Assembly (NCBI RefSeq): GCF_900130015.1
Contig: NZ_FQXS01000021.1
Coordinates: 1-64,000, forward strand
Reading direction: 5' to 3'
DNA length: 64,000 nucleotides
From: Desulfofustis glycolicus DSM 9705
Lineage (GTDB): Bacteria; Desulfobacterota; Desulfobulbia; Desulfobulbales; Desulfocapsaceae
The translations under genes and the position numbers were made by a program. Positions 34,340 through 42,474 of the stretch are shown in pieces; within the stretch, counting starts at the first letter, position 1, and each line of letters begins with the position of its first letter. Under the pieces are notes generated by a model that was given only the letters and a program-made list of their open reading frames with translations, was not told the origin of the DNA and did no database searches.

Positions 34340-36219
34340 TGCGACCGGGTATGGCGATCGAGAAGAGAAAACCATCCTGGCGGCGCTGGGTCGGCTTCGG
34401 CGCCGTGGCCGTATTCCTGGTCGTGCTGGTGATCGGCATCTATCGCGAGCTGCAGGTCAAACGACCGAGCGAGATCGCTATTACCGCCTCGGGCCGGGTC
34501 GACATGTGTCTGTTCTGCCATACCACGGAAAAGCTCGATGCGGCCCACGACGGCAGCGTTATCGGCTGCACCCCCTGTCACCTCGGTGATCCGCTGGCCA
34601 TCGACAAAGAACGGGCGCACCGGGGCATCGTCAACAATCCCGGTGATCTGCGTATTGTCGAGCGGACCTGCGGTGTAGAAGGGTGTCACCCGACCGACCC
34701 GAACAAGGTGGTCAACTCGCTGATGGCCACCAATCGCGGTATCCTCGGAACGCTGCTCTATTATTGGGGAGAAAGCGATTCCCAGGATACCGAACTGACC
34801 GTCGAGGATCTGCTCGACAGCGATCGCACCTCGCTTGCCATCGATTATTTTCGCAAGCTCTGCGCTACCTGCCACCTGTGGAAGCAGAAAAACGACCTGC
34901 CCGGCGTGGCCGGCTTTTTCAACGAGAAGGGCGGCGGCTGTTCGGCCTGTCATTTCATTATGCCGGCCGGACACGAACGGCCGTCGGTTACCGAGGCCGA
35001 CGATTCGCTTGGCACCACCGGCGGTAACGGCGATGACGAGGAATATATCCACCCGCTGATAACCAATACGGTGCCCGACGACAACTGCATCCGCTGCCAC
35101 AACCGATCCGGCCGGATCGGTTTGGCCTATATCGGCGTTTTCGAATCAGAAGGCTACGGGACCCCTTATGAAAAGGGAGGATTGTCGTCGCAGCGCATGC
35201 CCGGGGAACGATTTTACCTGGAGCTGGCCGACGATATCCACCATCGCCGGGACATGTCCTGCATCGATTGCCATACCCGCGACGAGGTCATGGGTGACGG
35301 TACCAGCTATGCCCACTATGAGCAGCAGCTGGAGATCTCCTGCGAGGTCTGCCACCGCGACGAGCCGGGATTGACCAGGAAGAACAACCTGCTGACCAAT
35401 GTCGTAGAGCGTGACGGCGGCTATAAGCTGGTCGGCAAGAACAACGAGCGGCTCTACGAACTGCGCCGGCCGAATCGTCAGGCCTGCGAGTTGCCGGCCC
35501 ACCGACGGGTGACCTGTGAGGCCTGCCATTCGACCTGGGTACCGCAATGTTACGGCTGCCATGTCCGCCGCGATGAGTCCAAGACGCACCTGGACAAACT
35601 GAGCCTGGAAGAGACCCCGGGCCGCTGGGAAGAAGGGCGGTCCTATATCCGCTACCAGAAACCGATGCTCGCCGTCTGGGGCGAGGAAGTGGTCATCGTG
35701 ACGCCCGGTTGCCAGGATATCGTCAGCCTGTTCGACGAGGGCGGTGAGCTGACGGGCGGATTCAACCGTTTTACGATGGCGGCCATCAACCCGCATACCA
35801 CCCAGGAGCAGGGGCGGAGCTGCGTCGACTGCCACGCTTCGACGAAAACCGTCGGGCTCGGCGAGGGGACCCTGGCTGTGGTCGACGGCCAGGTCCGCTT
35901 TACACCGCTCGATCAGGGCGTGCAGACCGTGTCCGGGGTGACCGTCGGCTTCGATGTCTTTGTCGAACTTGACGGCACGCCGCTGCAGCACGGTTCCCGG
36001 GCCGACCTGCGGCCGTTCAACGGTGATGAACTGCGCAAAATCCTGCGTGTCGGGCTTTGTGTCAGCTGTCATGACAGCTATGAAGATCCGCTCTGGCAGG
36101 ATTATACCGACCAGACGATCTGCCCCCGCCCCGGGGCCGATAATGCCCTGGCCCGGGCCCGCTGGCCGGAGCCGGCCGAGAGCGGCAGTGGCCCGCTCAA
36201 CCGGGAGGTTCGGCCATAA
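34336..36219 (+). CDS. Membrane-anchored dodecaheme cytochrome c
   Basis: A 627-residue protein with a single N-terminal membrane anchor (about 18-36, VGFGAVAVFLVVLVIGIY) and a long periplasmic part. I count eleven CXXCH heme sites (CLFCH, CTPCH, CATCH, CSACH, CIRCH, CIDCH, CEVCH, CEACH, CYGCH, CVDCH, CVSCH) plus one CX4CH site (Cys112-His118, CGVEGCH), so twelve hemes in all. The anchor suggests electron exchange with the quinone pool or another membrane partner. Function unknown. The GTG start at 34336 overlaps the nadE stop; ATG at 34339 or 34351 are alternatives. Such a gene between nadE and hflX is unusual. Confidence 0.9.
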   Translation: MMRPGMAIEKRKPSWRRWVGFGAVAVFLVVLVIGIYRELQVKRPSEIAITASGRVDMCLFCHTTEKLDAAHDGSVIGCTPCHLGDPLAIDKERAHRGIVNNPGDLRIVERTCGVEGCHPTDPNKVVNSLMATNRGILGTLLYYWGESDSQDTELTVEDLLDSDRTSLAIDYFRKLCATCHLWKQKNDLPGVAGFFNEKGGGCSACHFIMPAGHERPSVTEADDSLGTTGGNGDDEEYIHPLITNTVPDDNCIRCHNRSGRIGLAYIGVFESEGYGTPYEKGGLSSQRMPGERFYLELADDIHHRRDMSCIDCHTRDEVMGDGTSYAHYEQQLEISCEVCHRDEPGLTRKNNLLTNVVERDGGYKLVGKNNERLYELRRPNRQACELPAHRRVTCEACHSTWVPQCYGCHVRRDESKTHLDKLSLEETPGRWEEGRSYIRYQKPMLAVWGEEVVIVTPGCQDIVSLFDEGGELTGGFNRFTMAAINPHTTQEQGRSCVDCHASTKTVGLGEGTLAVVDGQVRFTPLDQGVQTVSGVTVGFDVFVELDGTPLQHGSRADLRPFNGDELRKILRVGLCVSCHDSYEDPLWQDYTDQTICPRPGADNALARARWPEPAESGSGPLNREVRP

Positions 36220-36245
36220 GCACGATCTGCGGACATATTGAAGGC

Positions 36246-37856
36246 TTGAAGAAGAGCCAGCGGCGCCTCCTCGAGCGGATCGGCAGCCGCCGGGTGCCCC
36301 GGGACCTGATCATCACTCCAGAGATGGCGCGGACGATCTGTGAACTCTCTTTTGAGCTCAATCGCCAGATCGGCGTTTTGATCCATCGGTCCGGCAAGAT
36401 CGAGATGGTCATCGTCGGCGACCACAGTTCGCTGATGATCCCGGCCCTTTCCCAGGTGCGCGCCACCGAAGGGCGACTGCGTGGCCTGCGGCTGGTCCAC
36501 ACCCATCCCGGCGGCGAAGATATCACCGACGACGACCTGATGGATCTGCTCTTTCTGCGGCTCGATCTGGTGGCGGTGTTGAAGATCACCCGGGACGGTC
36601 TGCCCGAACGGCTCTACAGCGCCCATTTGGTGCCCGCCGGCGGGGACGAGAAGATGTGGCGCTTTCTCGAACCGGTTCACCCGGCGGCCCAGCAAGATTC
36701 GTTTGGTGATCTCGTCGAGGCGCTGGAACAGGAGTTCAGCCGCCGGCAGCACACCGCCGAAGTTGACCGCGGCCGGGATCGAGCGCTGCTGATCAGTGTC
36801 TCTACCGAGCCCCGGCACCAGGCCGAGGCGTCGTTGCACGAGCTTGCCGAACTGGCCCGCAGTGACGGAATTATCGTGCTCGACCAGATTCTGCAACGGC
36901 GCTCCCGGATCAACCCGCGGCTCATCCTCGGTAAAGGGCGCCTGAGCGATATTATTATTCAGGCCCTGCGGCTCGACGCCAACCTGCTGCTTTTCAACCA
37001 GGAACTCAACCCGTCGCAGATCCGTTCGATCACCGATTTTACCGATCTGCGGGTCATCGACCGTACCCAGCTGATCCTCGATATCTTCGCCCACCGGGCG
37101 ATGAGCCGGGAAGGCAAGCTCCAGGTCGAGATGGCCCAGCTCAAATATCTGCTGCCGCGTCTCTCCTCCCGTGACGACGCATTGTCCCGGCTGACCGGTG
37201 GTATCGGCGCTCGCGGGCCGGGTGAGACGAAACTGGAGATCGACCGGCGGCGCATCAACGATCGGCTGGCCCGGCTCGCCAAGGAACTCAAGGCGGTCGG
37301 GCGGGAGCGCTATCGTCGCCGGGCTCGGCGACGCAAGAAAGACCTGCCGGTGATCTCGCTGGTCGGCTATACCAATGCCGGCAAGTCGACCCTGCTCAAT
37401 ACGCTGACCGACAGCGCCATCGTTGCCGAGGACAAACTCTTCGCCACCCTCGATCCGACCAGTCGAAGACTGCGGTTTCCGGAAGAGACGGAGGTCATTA
37501 TCACCGATACCGTCGGCTTCATCGATAATCTGCCCGAAGACCTGCTGCAGGCCTTTAAGGCAACCCTGGAGGAACTGGCGGAGGCGGACCTGCTGGTCCA
37601 TGTGATCGATTATTCCAATCCGGCCTACCGGAGGCAGATGGCGGTGGTGCAGAATCTGCTTTGTGAACTGGAACTCGATCAGCTGCCCTGTCTGCAGGTA
37701 TTCAATAAAATCGACCGGGTATCGATGACCAAGGAGAAATGGGCACAGGTCAATGGTGAGGGGGTCGCGGTCAGCGCCCTGGATACGCGCACGCTGGCGC
37801 CGTTTCTGAGTGAGGCGCAGCGGCTGATGAAAAAGGCAATCGCCGGTCGTTCCTGA
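36246..37856 (+). CDS. hflX: Ribosome-associated GTPase HflX with extended N-terminal domain
   Basis: A GTPase of at least 536 residues that rescues or splits stalled ribosomes. The last 360 residues are standard HflX: an N-terminal HflX subdomain (NPRLILGKGRLSDI), GGIGARGPGETKLEIDRRRI split around residue 320, and a G domain with GYTNAGKST, DTVGFIDNLP and NKID. The first 150 residues form an extra domain with HTHPGG at 85-90. The given start is TTG 36246, but it has a poor ribosome binding site. Homology and a GGGAGG site at 36203-36208 favour an ATA codon at 36216, which would add ten residues and overlap the cytochrome stop as ATAA. Confidence 0.9.
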   Translation: MKKSQRRLLERIGSRRVPRDLIITPEMARTICELSFELNRQIGVLIHRSGKIEMVIVGDHSSLMIPALSQVRATEGRLRGLRLVHTHPGGEDITDDDLMDLLFLRLDLVAVLKITRDGLPERLYSAHLVPAGGDEKMWRFLEPVHPAAQQDSFGDLVEALEQEFSRRQHTAEVDRGRDRALLISVSTEPRHQAEASLHELAELARSDGIIVLDQILQRRSRINPRLILGKGRLSDIIIQALRLDANLLLFNQELNPSQIRSITDFTDLRVIDRTQLILDIFAHRAMSREGKLQVEMAQLKYLLPRLSSRDDALSRLTGGIGARGPGETKLEIDRRRINDRLARLAKELKAVGRERYRRRARRRKKDLPVISLVGYTNAGKSTLLNTLTDSAIVAEDKLFATLDPTSRRLRFPEETEVIITDTVGFIDNLPEDLLQAFKATLEELAEADLLVHVIDYSNPAYRRQMAVVQNLLCELELDQLPCLQVFNKIDRVSMTKEKWAQVNGEGVAVSALDTRTLAPFLSEAQRLMKKAIAGRS

Positions 37857-37886
37857 CCGTGGTGACCACCATTTTGGACTAAATCT

Positions 37887-38360
37887 TCAGGGCTGCAGGT
37901 AAAAGCCGAGATCCTTCTCAAAGGCCTGGTGGCTGTTGAATTCGCAGCCGATCAGGTTGTTGTCCACCGAGCGGACGACCACCTCTTTCTGTAACCGGCT
38001 CTGTTTGCGATTATCCAGCGTGAAATCGATCAATGCCCGCTGGCCGATCTTGATCGAGTGGACGCCGGACACGGTAAAGCCGATGCCGCTTCTCGACAGA
38101 TCTTTAATCGCAACCTGGCCGCCACCGCCGCCACTGGACAGGATGCGGTAGGTGCCCTTCAGGTCCGTCTGTTTCCGGTACATCCGTCGAAACTCGAGGT
38201 GGACCGGGAACGAGAGGCCACAGGAACAATTGACCTTGATGGTGTGTTTGCGGCCGCGATACTGGTCGACCCGTGCCTGTCGCGTCAATCCGCAATGGGG
38301 ACAGGTTATGGTCGCCCGCCCGTCATCGGAGACGTAGTTTCTTTCTGAAATTTTTACCAT
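37887..38360 (-). CDS. PilZ-domain protein with N-terminal zinc ribbon
   Basis: A 157-residue protein. Residues about 15-50 have CPHCG and CSCG pairs typical of a zinc ribbon. The rest is a PilZ domain with YRKQTDLKG near 60 and DLSRSGIGF near 87, corresponding to the RxxxR and (D/N)xSxxG c-di-GMP contacts. The first motif has a single Arg (FRRMYRKQ provides others), so binding is likely but not certain. It probably adjusts a cellular output to c-di-GMP. It is convergent with hflX, with 30 bases between. Confidence 0.8.
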   Translation of the reverse strand: MVKISERNYVSDDGRATITCPHCGLTRQARVDQYRGRKHTIKVNCSCGLSFPVHLEFRRMYRKQTDLKGTYRILSSGGGGGQVAIKDLSRSGIGFTVSGVHSIKIGQRALIDFTLDNRKQSRLQKEVVVRSVDNNLIGCEFNSHQAFEKDLGFYLQP

Positions 38361-38494
38361 AGAAGTGCTGACAGACAGAACGTTTTCCCCTGATTTTTAT
38401 GTTTCTATCTATGATAGTGATTTTGGGCTGCAGGTCAAAGAAAATGCGCCTTAATTGTCTGTCAGGCCCATTATTGTCCAGGCCGGTCGGTCGA

Positions 38495-38665
38495 TCAGTC
38501 GTAGATGCCGGCGTTGTATTTCTCGAGAATCAGCTCTGTTTCTTCGTCAAGCTGGTCGGCGACTTCGTGGAGGGCGTACTGCCGGCCGCAGAAGGTGCAG
38601 CGCATGCGGATCCGGCGACAGCTGCGCAGTACTTCAAGATCGGTCTGGCAGTGGGTGCATTTCAT
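38495..38665 (-). CDS. Small dual-CXXC zinc-ribbon protein
   Basis: A 56-residue protein with CTHC (3-6), Cys16 and CTFC (24-27) followed by an acidic helix (HEVADQLDEETELILEKY). The four paired cysteines suggest a zinc or redox site. The ATG at 38665 overlaps the pyrE stop by 4 bases (ATGA), so it is coupled to pyrimidine synthesis. Short proteins with two CXXC motifs are known in sulfate reducers and some homologs are reported as selenoproteins; here all positions are Cys. Function unknown. Confidence 0.75.
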   Translation of the reverse strand: MKCTHCQTDLEVLRSCRRIRMRCTFCGRQYALHEVADQLDEETELILEKYNAGIYD

Positions 38666-39219
38666 GGCAGGGCTTGCAACTCTTCCCTGGTAAACAGGGC
38701 TTTGAGCGGATAGCCGCGGGCCGCGAGCGTTTCGCCACCACCTTCCTGGCGATCGACGACGGTGACCACGAGGCCGACCGTAAACCCGGCCGCCTCGACC
38801 CGATCGATAACGGTCAGCAGGGTACCGCCGGTGGTCACCACGTCCTCGATCAGCGCGACGCGGCACCCGGCCGGCAGGTTTTTCAGGCCTTCGATGGATG
38901 AGCCGGTGCCGTGCCCCTTGGCTTCCTTGCGGACGATAAAGGCTGGTATCGGCATGTTTTCCAGATAACTGACGATGGAGACCGCGGTGACCAGCGGATC
39001 GGCGCCCAGCGTCATGCCGCCGACCGCACCAATCGGCTCATCACCACTGCGGATCAGGTCAAAGAGCAGGCGACCGCAGAGGTAGCCGCCCTCGGCACTG
39101 AGTGTCGTCTGCTTGCCGTCGATGTAAAAGTCGGACGTTTTGCCGGAGGTCAGTGTAAAGTTGCCCCGGCGATATGATTTTTCCAGCAGAATCGTTTGCA
39201 GCCGTTGTCTCTCGTCCAT
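38662..39219 (-). CDS. pyrE: Orotate phosphoribosyltransferase
   Basis: A 185-residue enzyme that joins orotate to PRPP to give OMP in pyrimidine synthesis. The PRPP-binding motif is VALIEDVVTTGGT, and the N-terminal region has GNFTLTSGKTSDFYID and the catalytic loop RKEAKGHGTGSSIEG. I chose ATG 39219; the longer frame from 39360 adds 47 residues without homology. It is divergent from glmS and followed by the coupled zinc-ribbon gene. Confidence 0.95.
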   Translation of the reverse strand: MDERQRLQTILLEKSYRRGNFTLTSGKTSDFYIDGKQTTLSAEGGYLCGRLLFDLIRSGDEPIGAVGGMTLGADPLVTAVSIVSYLENMPIPAFIVRKEAKGHGTGSSIEGLKNLPAGCRVALIEDVVTTGGTLLTVIDRVEAAGFTVGLVVTVVDRQEGGGETLAARGYPLKALFTREELQALP

Positions 39220-39418
39220 GCCTGTTTCCGGGTATTTGGTCTTTTTTTTCAGCGGGTTGACAAAACGTGATGGTACTCTTTTTTGCCGCGAAGGCAAAGA
39301 AAAAACTCGCCAAACAAAAAAAGCTAATGGTATCCTGAGCAGCCGGAAGGATCTCCACAACGGGGCGGCATTACGCCGGCGCCGTTGTCCATCTCAGCGC
39401 TTGATCGAGGGACAGACT

Positions 39419-41260
39419 ATGTGCGGAATTGTTGGCTATACCGGAAAGCGGCGGGTCGTCCCGGTATTGATGGAAGGACTGAAGCGTCTCGAGTATCGCG
39501 GCTATGATTCGGCCGGCGTGGTCTACCTGCTCGACGGCAACCTGGTCAGATATCGCTGTCAGGGCAAGCTGTCCGGTCTGGAGACGGTGGTCGAGGCGGT
39601 TCTCGGGGTGGGATCCCATACCGGTCTCGGCCATACCCGCTGGGCCACTCACGGGGCGCCGACCGAGCAGAACGCCCATCCGCATACCGACTGCAGCGGT
39701 CGGTTGGTGGTGGTGCATAACGGCATCATCGAAAACTACCACTCGCTGCGCGAGGAGCTGCGCGAAAAGGGCCATGTCTTTACCTCGGAGACCGACACCG
39801 AGGTGCTTGCTCACCTGATCGAGCAACACCTGCACGACGACCTGGCCGAGGCGGTCAAGACCGCACTGCGCCGGGTCGAGGGATCCTATGCCATCGGTGT
39901 CATGTCCGCCGATCATCCCGGTATACTCGTTGCGGCCCGGAACCACAGCCCGCTGGTGCTCGGCGTCGACGAAGACGGCTCGTCCTTTATGGCCTCTGAC
40001 ATCCCGGCCCTGCTGCCCTATACGAAACAGGTCATCTTCCTCAATGACGAGGAGATGGCGGTTCTCACCGACGGCGGGCGGCGGCTCTATTCGCTGGCCA
40101 GCGGCCGGGAGATCGAGCGGGAGATCAGCGTCATCGACTGGAGTGCGGCGATGGCCGAAAAAGCCGGCTATAAGCATTTCATGCTCAAGGAGATCTTCGA
40201 GCAGCCGCAGGCCATCACCAATACGGTGCGCGGACGAATCAACCTGGAGACCGGCGAGGTGGTGCTGCCGGAGATCACACTCGGCGAAGAGGACCTGCGG
40301 GCCATCGAGCGAATCTACCTGGTCGCCTGCGGCACCTCCTGGCATGCCGCGCTGGTCGCCAAGTACTGGATCGAAAAGTATGCGGCGATTCCGGTCGAAG
40401 TCGATATCGCCTCTGAGTTCAGGTACCGGAGCTTGCTGGTCAACGAGCGGGTGTTGACGCTGGCCATCTCCCAGTCGGGTGAGACCGCCGATACGCTGGC
40501 CGGCATCCGGCGGGCGGCAAGACTCGGCTCGAAAGTGATCACCATCTGTAACGTGGTTGGTTCGACGATGACCCGGGAGGCGGACGGCACCATCTACACC
40601 CATGCCGGTCCCGAGATCGGGGTGGCCTCGACCAAGGCCTTTATCGCCCAGCTGGCCGCGCTGTTTCTCTTTACCCTCTATTTGTCGCAGTTGAAGCGCT
40701 CGATACCGGTGGAGCACCGGCGCCGGCTCGGCCAGCACTTGATCGATAGTGCCCGTGTCGTGCAGGAGCTGCTGCCGAAAATCCGGGAACAGATCGGGAC
40801 GATGATCGAATCGTTCTACCAGTGCCGCGATTTTCTTTTTGTCGGTCGGGGGCTTAATTACCCGATCGCACTGGAGGGAGCGCTCAAACTCAAGGAGATT
40901 TCCTATATCCACGCCGAGGGCTATGCCGCCGGTGAACTGAAACACGGGCCGATCGCACTGATCGACAAGGATATGCCGGTGCTGGCCATTACCCCGAAAG
41001 ATTCGGTCTATCAGAAAACGATCTCCAACATCGAAGAGATCAAGGCCCGTCAGGGGCGCTTGATCCTGATCGGCACCGAAGGGGACACGCAATTGGAGAA
41101 GATCACCGAGGATGTCATTTATCTGCCGGCGGTCCATGAAGATCTCAATCCGATCATCTATACCATACCGGCCCAGCTCCTCTCCTACGAGATCGCCGTG
41201 CGGCGGGGGTGCGACGTCGACCAGCCGCGCAATCTGGCCAAGAGCGTAACCGTTGAATAA
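39419..41260 (+). CDS. glmS: Glucosamine-6-phosphate synthase (isomerising)
   Basis: A 613-residue enzyme making glucosamine-6-phosphate from fructose-6-phosphate and glutamine, the entry to peptidoglycan and lipid A precursors. The processed N-terminal Cys2 (MCGIVGYTG) is the glutaminase nucleophile. Two SIS isomerase domains follow, with ACGTSWHA and SQSGETADTL in the first and EGYAAGELKHGPIALI in the second, and the C terminus ends LAKSVTVE as in the family. GAGGG precedes the start. No glmS ribozyme is visible upstream. It leads a rightward run of envelope genes. Confidence 0.98.
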   Translation: MCGIVGYTGKRRVVPVLMEGLKRLEYRGYDSAGVVYLLDGNLVRYRCQGKLSGLETVVEAVLGVGSHTGLGHTRWATHGAPTEQNAHPHTDCSGRLVVVHNGIIENYHSLREELREKGHVFTSETDTEVLAHLIEQHLHDDLAEAVKTALRRVEGSYAIGVMSADHPGILVAARNHSPLVLGVDEDGSSFMASDIPALLPYTKQVIFLNDEEMAVLTDGGRRLYSLASGREIEREISVIDWSAAMAEKAGYKHFMLKEIFEQPQAITNTVRGRINLETGEVVLPEITLGEEDLRAIERIYLVACGTSWHAALVAKYWIEKYAAIPVEVDIASEFRYRSLLVNERVLTLAISQSGETADTLAGIRRAARLGSKVITICNVVGSTMTREADGTIYTHAGPEIGVASTKAFIAQLAALFLFTLYLSQLKRSIPVEHRRRLGQHLIDSARVVQELLPKIREQIGTMIESFYQCRDFLFVGRGLNYPIALEGALKLKEISYIHAEGYAAGELKHGPIALIDKDMPVLAITPKDSVYQKTISNIEEIKARQGRLILIGTEGDTQLEKITEDVIYLPAVHEDLNPIIYTIPAQLLSYEIAVRRGCDVDQPRNLAKSVTVE

Positions 41261-41284
41261 CCCGTTGACAGACGGCGCGAAGAG

Positions 41285-42454
41285 ATGAACGTGCGCTTGG
41301 GCATAGATCGTCTGCTCGCCGAGGAGCCGCCCTGGCGGCGCGGCGCCCGGCTCGGCCTGCTCTGCAACCATGCCTCGGTCGGCGCGAGTCTGGAGCATTC
41401 GCGGCTGCTGCTGGCCGGCCGGTTCGGCGGCGAGATGCGGTGCCTGTTTTCTCCGCAGCACGGTTTTTTTGCCGAAAAACAGGACAACATGGTCGAATCG
41501 GAGCACCTGACCGACCCGGTCACCGGGTTGCCGATATTCAGCCTCTACGGCGAGACCCGGCGACCGACCGAGTCGATGTTCGAACGCATCGATGTGCTGC
41601 TGGTCGATCTGCAGGATGTCGGCACCCGGGTCTATACCTTTATCTACACCATGGCCTATTGCCTCGAGGCGGCGGCCCGCTGGGGCAAGAAGGTGGTGGT
41701 GCTGGACCGGCCCAACCCGATCGGCGGCGAGGCAATCGAGGGAAACCTGTTGACCGATCGATTCACCTCGTTTGTCGGCCTCTACCCGTTGCCGATGCGT
41801 CACGGCCTCACCATCGGGGAGTTGGCGCTGCTTGTCAACGGTGAGTTCGACATCGGCGCCGACGTGGCCGTGGTAACCATGCAGGGATGGCACCGCGCTC
41901 AGTATTTCGACGAAACCGGCCTGCACTGGGTCTTTCCGTCACCGAATATGCCCACTGTCCAGAGCGCCGTCGTCTACCCGGGTCAGGTGATCTGGGAGGG
42001 GACCAACGTTTCGGAAGGACGCGGTACGACGCTGCCGTTCGAGCTGGTCGGGGCGCCCTATTGGCGGTCCGGTGAGATACTGGCCGCAGTCAAGAAGACG
42101 GAGTTGCCGGGGTGTCTGCTGCGGCCGCTGGCCTTTGAGCCGACGTCCGGCAAGTGGGCGGGACAGAGCTGTTTCGGCTTTCAGCTGCACGTCACCGATC
42201 GCCGGCAATTTCTGCCGTACCGCACCTCGCTGGCCCTGCTCCAGGCGGTAATGCACCGCTATCCGGAAGACTTTGTCTACAAACAGCCGCCCTATGAATA
42301 CGAGTACGACACCCTGCCGATGGACCTGATTCTCGGTGACGATCGGGTTCGCAGGCGCCTCGAGGCGGGCGAACCGATTGCTGCCATCGAGCGCGACTGG
42401 CAGGATGGACTGGCCGCCTTCGATGCATTGCGGCGCGGTTATTTTCTGTATTGA
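41285..42454 (+). CDS. DUF1343 / NamZ-type exo-beta-N-acetylmuramidase
   Basis: A 389-residue protein of the DUF1343 family, whose characterised member NamZ (YbbC of B. subtilis) removes MurNAc from the non-reducing ends of glycan fragments. Seen: GARLGLLCNHASVGASLEHS, LFSPQHGFFAEKQDNM, SLYGETRRPT, VDLQDVGTRVYTFIYTM and VLDRPNPIGG, all family signatures. No signal peptide is visible, so it would act in the cytoplasm. It lies 24 bases after glmS and 20 before lpxD, and pairs in logic with the MurU-AmgK-like fusion 3.5 kb downstream. Confidence 0.85.
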   Translation: MNVRLGIDRLLAEEPPWRRGARLGLLCNHASVGASLEHSRLLLAGRFGGEMRCLFSPQHGFFAEKQDNMVESEHLTDPVTGLPIFSLYGETRRPTESMFERIDVLLVDLQDVGTRVYTFIYTMAYCLEAAARWGKKVVVLDRPNPIGGEAIEGNLLTDRFTSFVGLYPLPMRHGLTIGELALLVNGEFDIGADVAVVTMQGWHRAQYFDETGLHWVFPSPNMPTVQSAVVYPGQVIWEGTNVSEGRGTTLPFELVGAPYWRSGEILAAVKKTELPGCLLRPLAFEPTSGKWAGQSCFGFQLHVTDRRQFLPYRTSLALLQAVMHRYPEDFVYKQPPYEYEYDTLPMDLILGDDRVRRRLEAGEPIAAIERDWQDGLAAFDALRRGYFLY

Positions 42455-42474
42455 TTCCAGGAAGGAGATACCTG

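Noticed and set aside
39220-39418. glmS ribozyme or riboswitch upstream of glmS
   Set aside because: The gap shows no conserved ribozyme core; glmS ribozymes are mainly in Firmicutes.
39371-41926. 851-residue open frame antisense to glmS and the NamZ-like gene
   Set aside because: It mirrors two well-recognised genes on the other strand, has low-complexity Gln/Arg/Asp-rich composition and no family features; GC-rich codon bias keeps the antisense frame open.
41285-42454. NamZ-like protein as secreted
   Set aside because: The N terminus (MNVRLGIDRLL) has no signal peptide and enters the fold directly.
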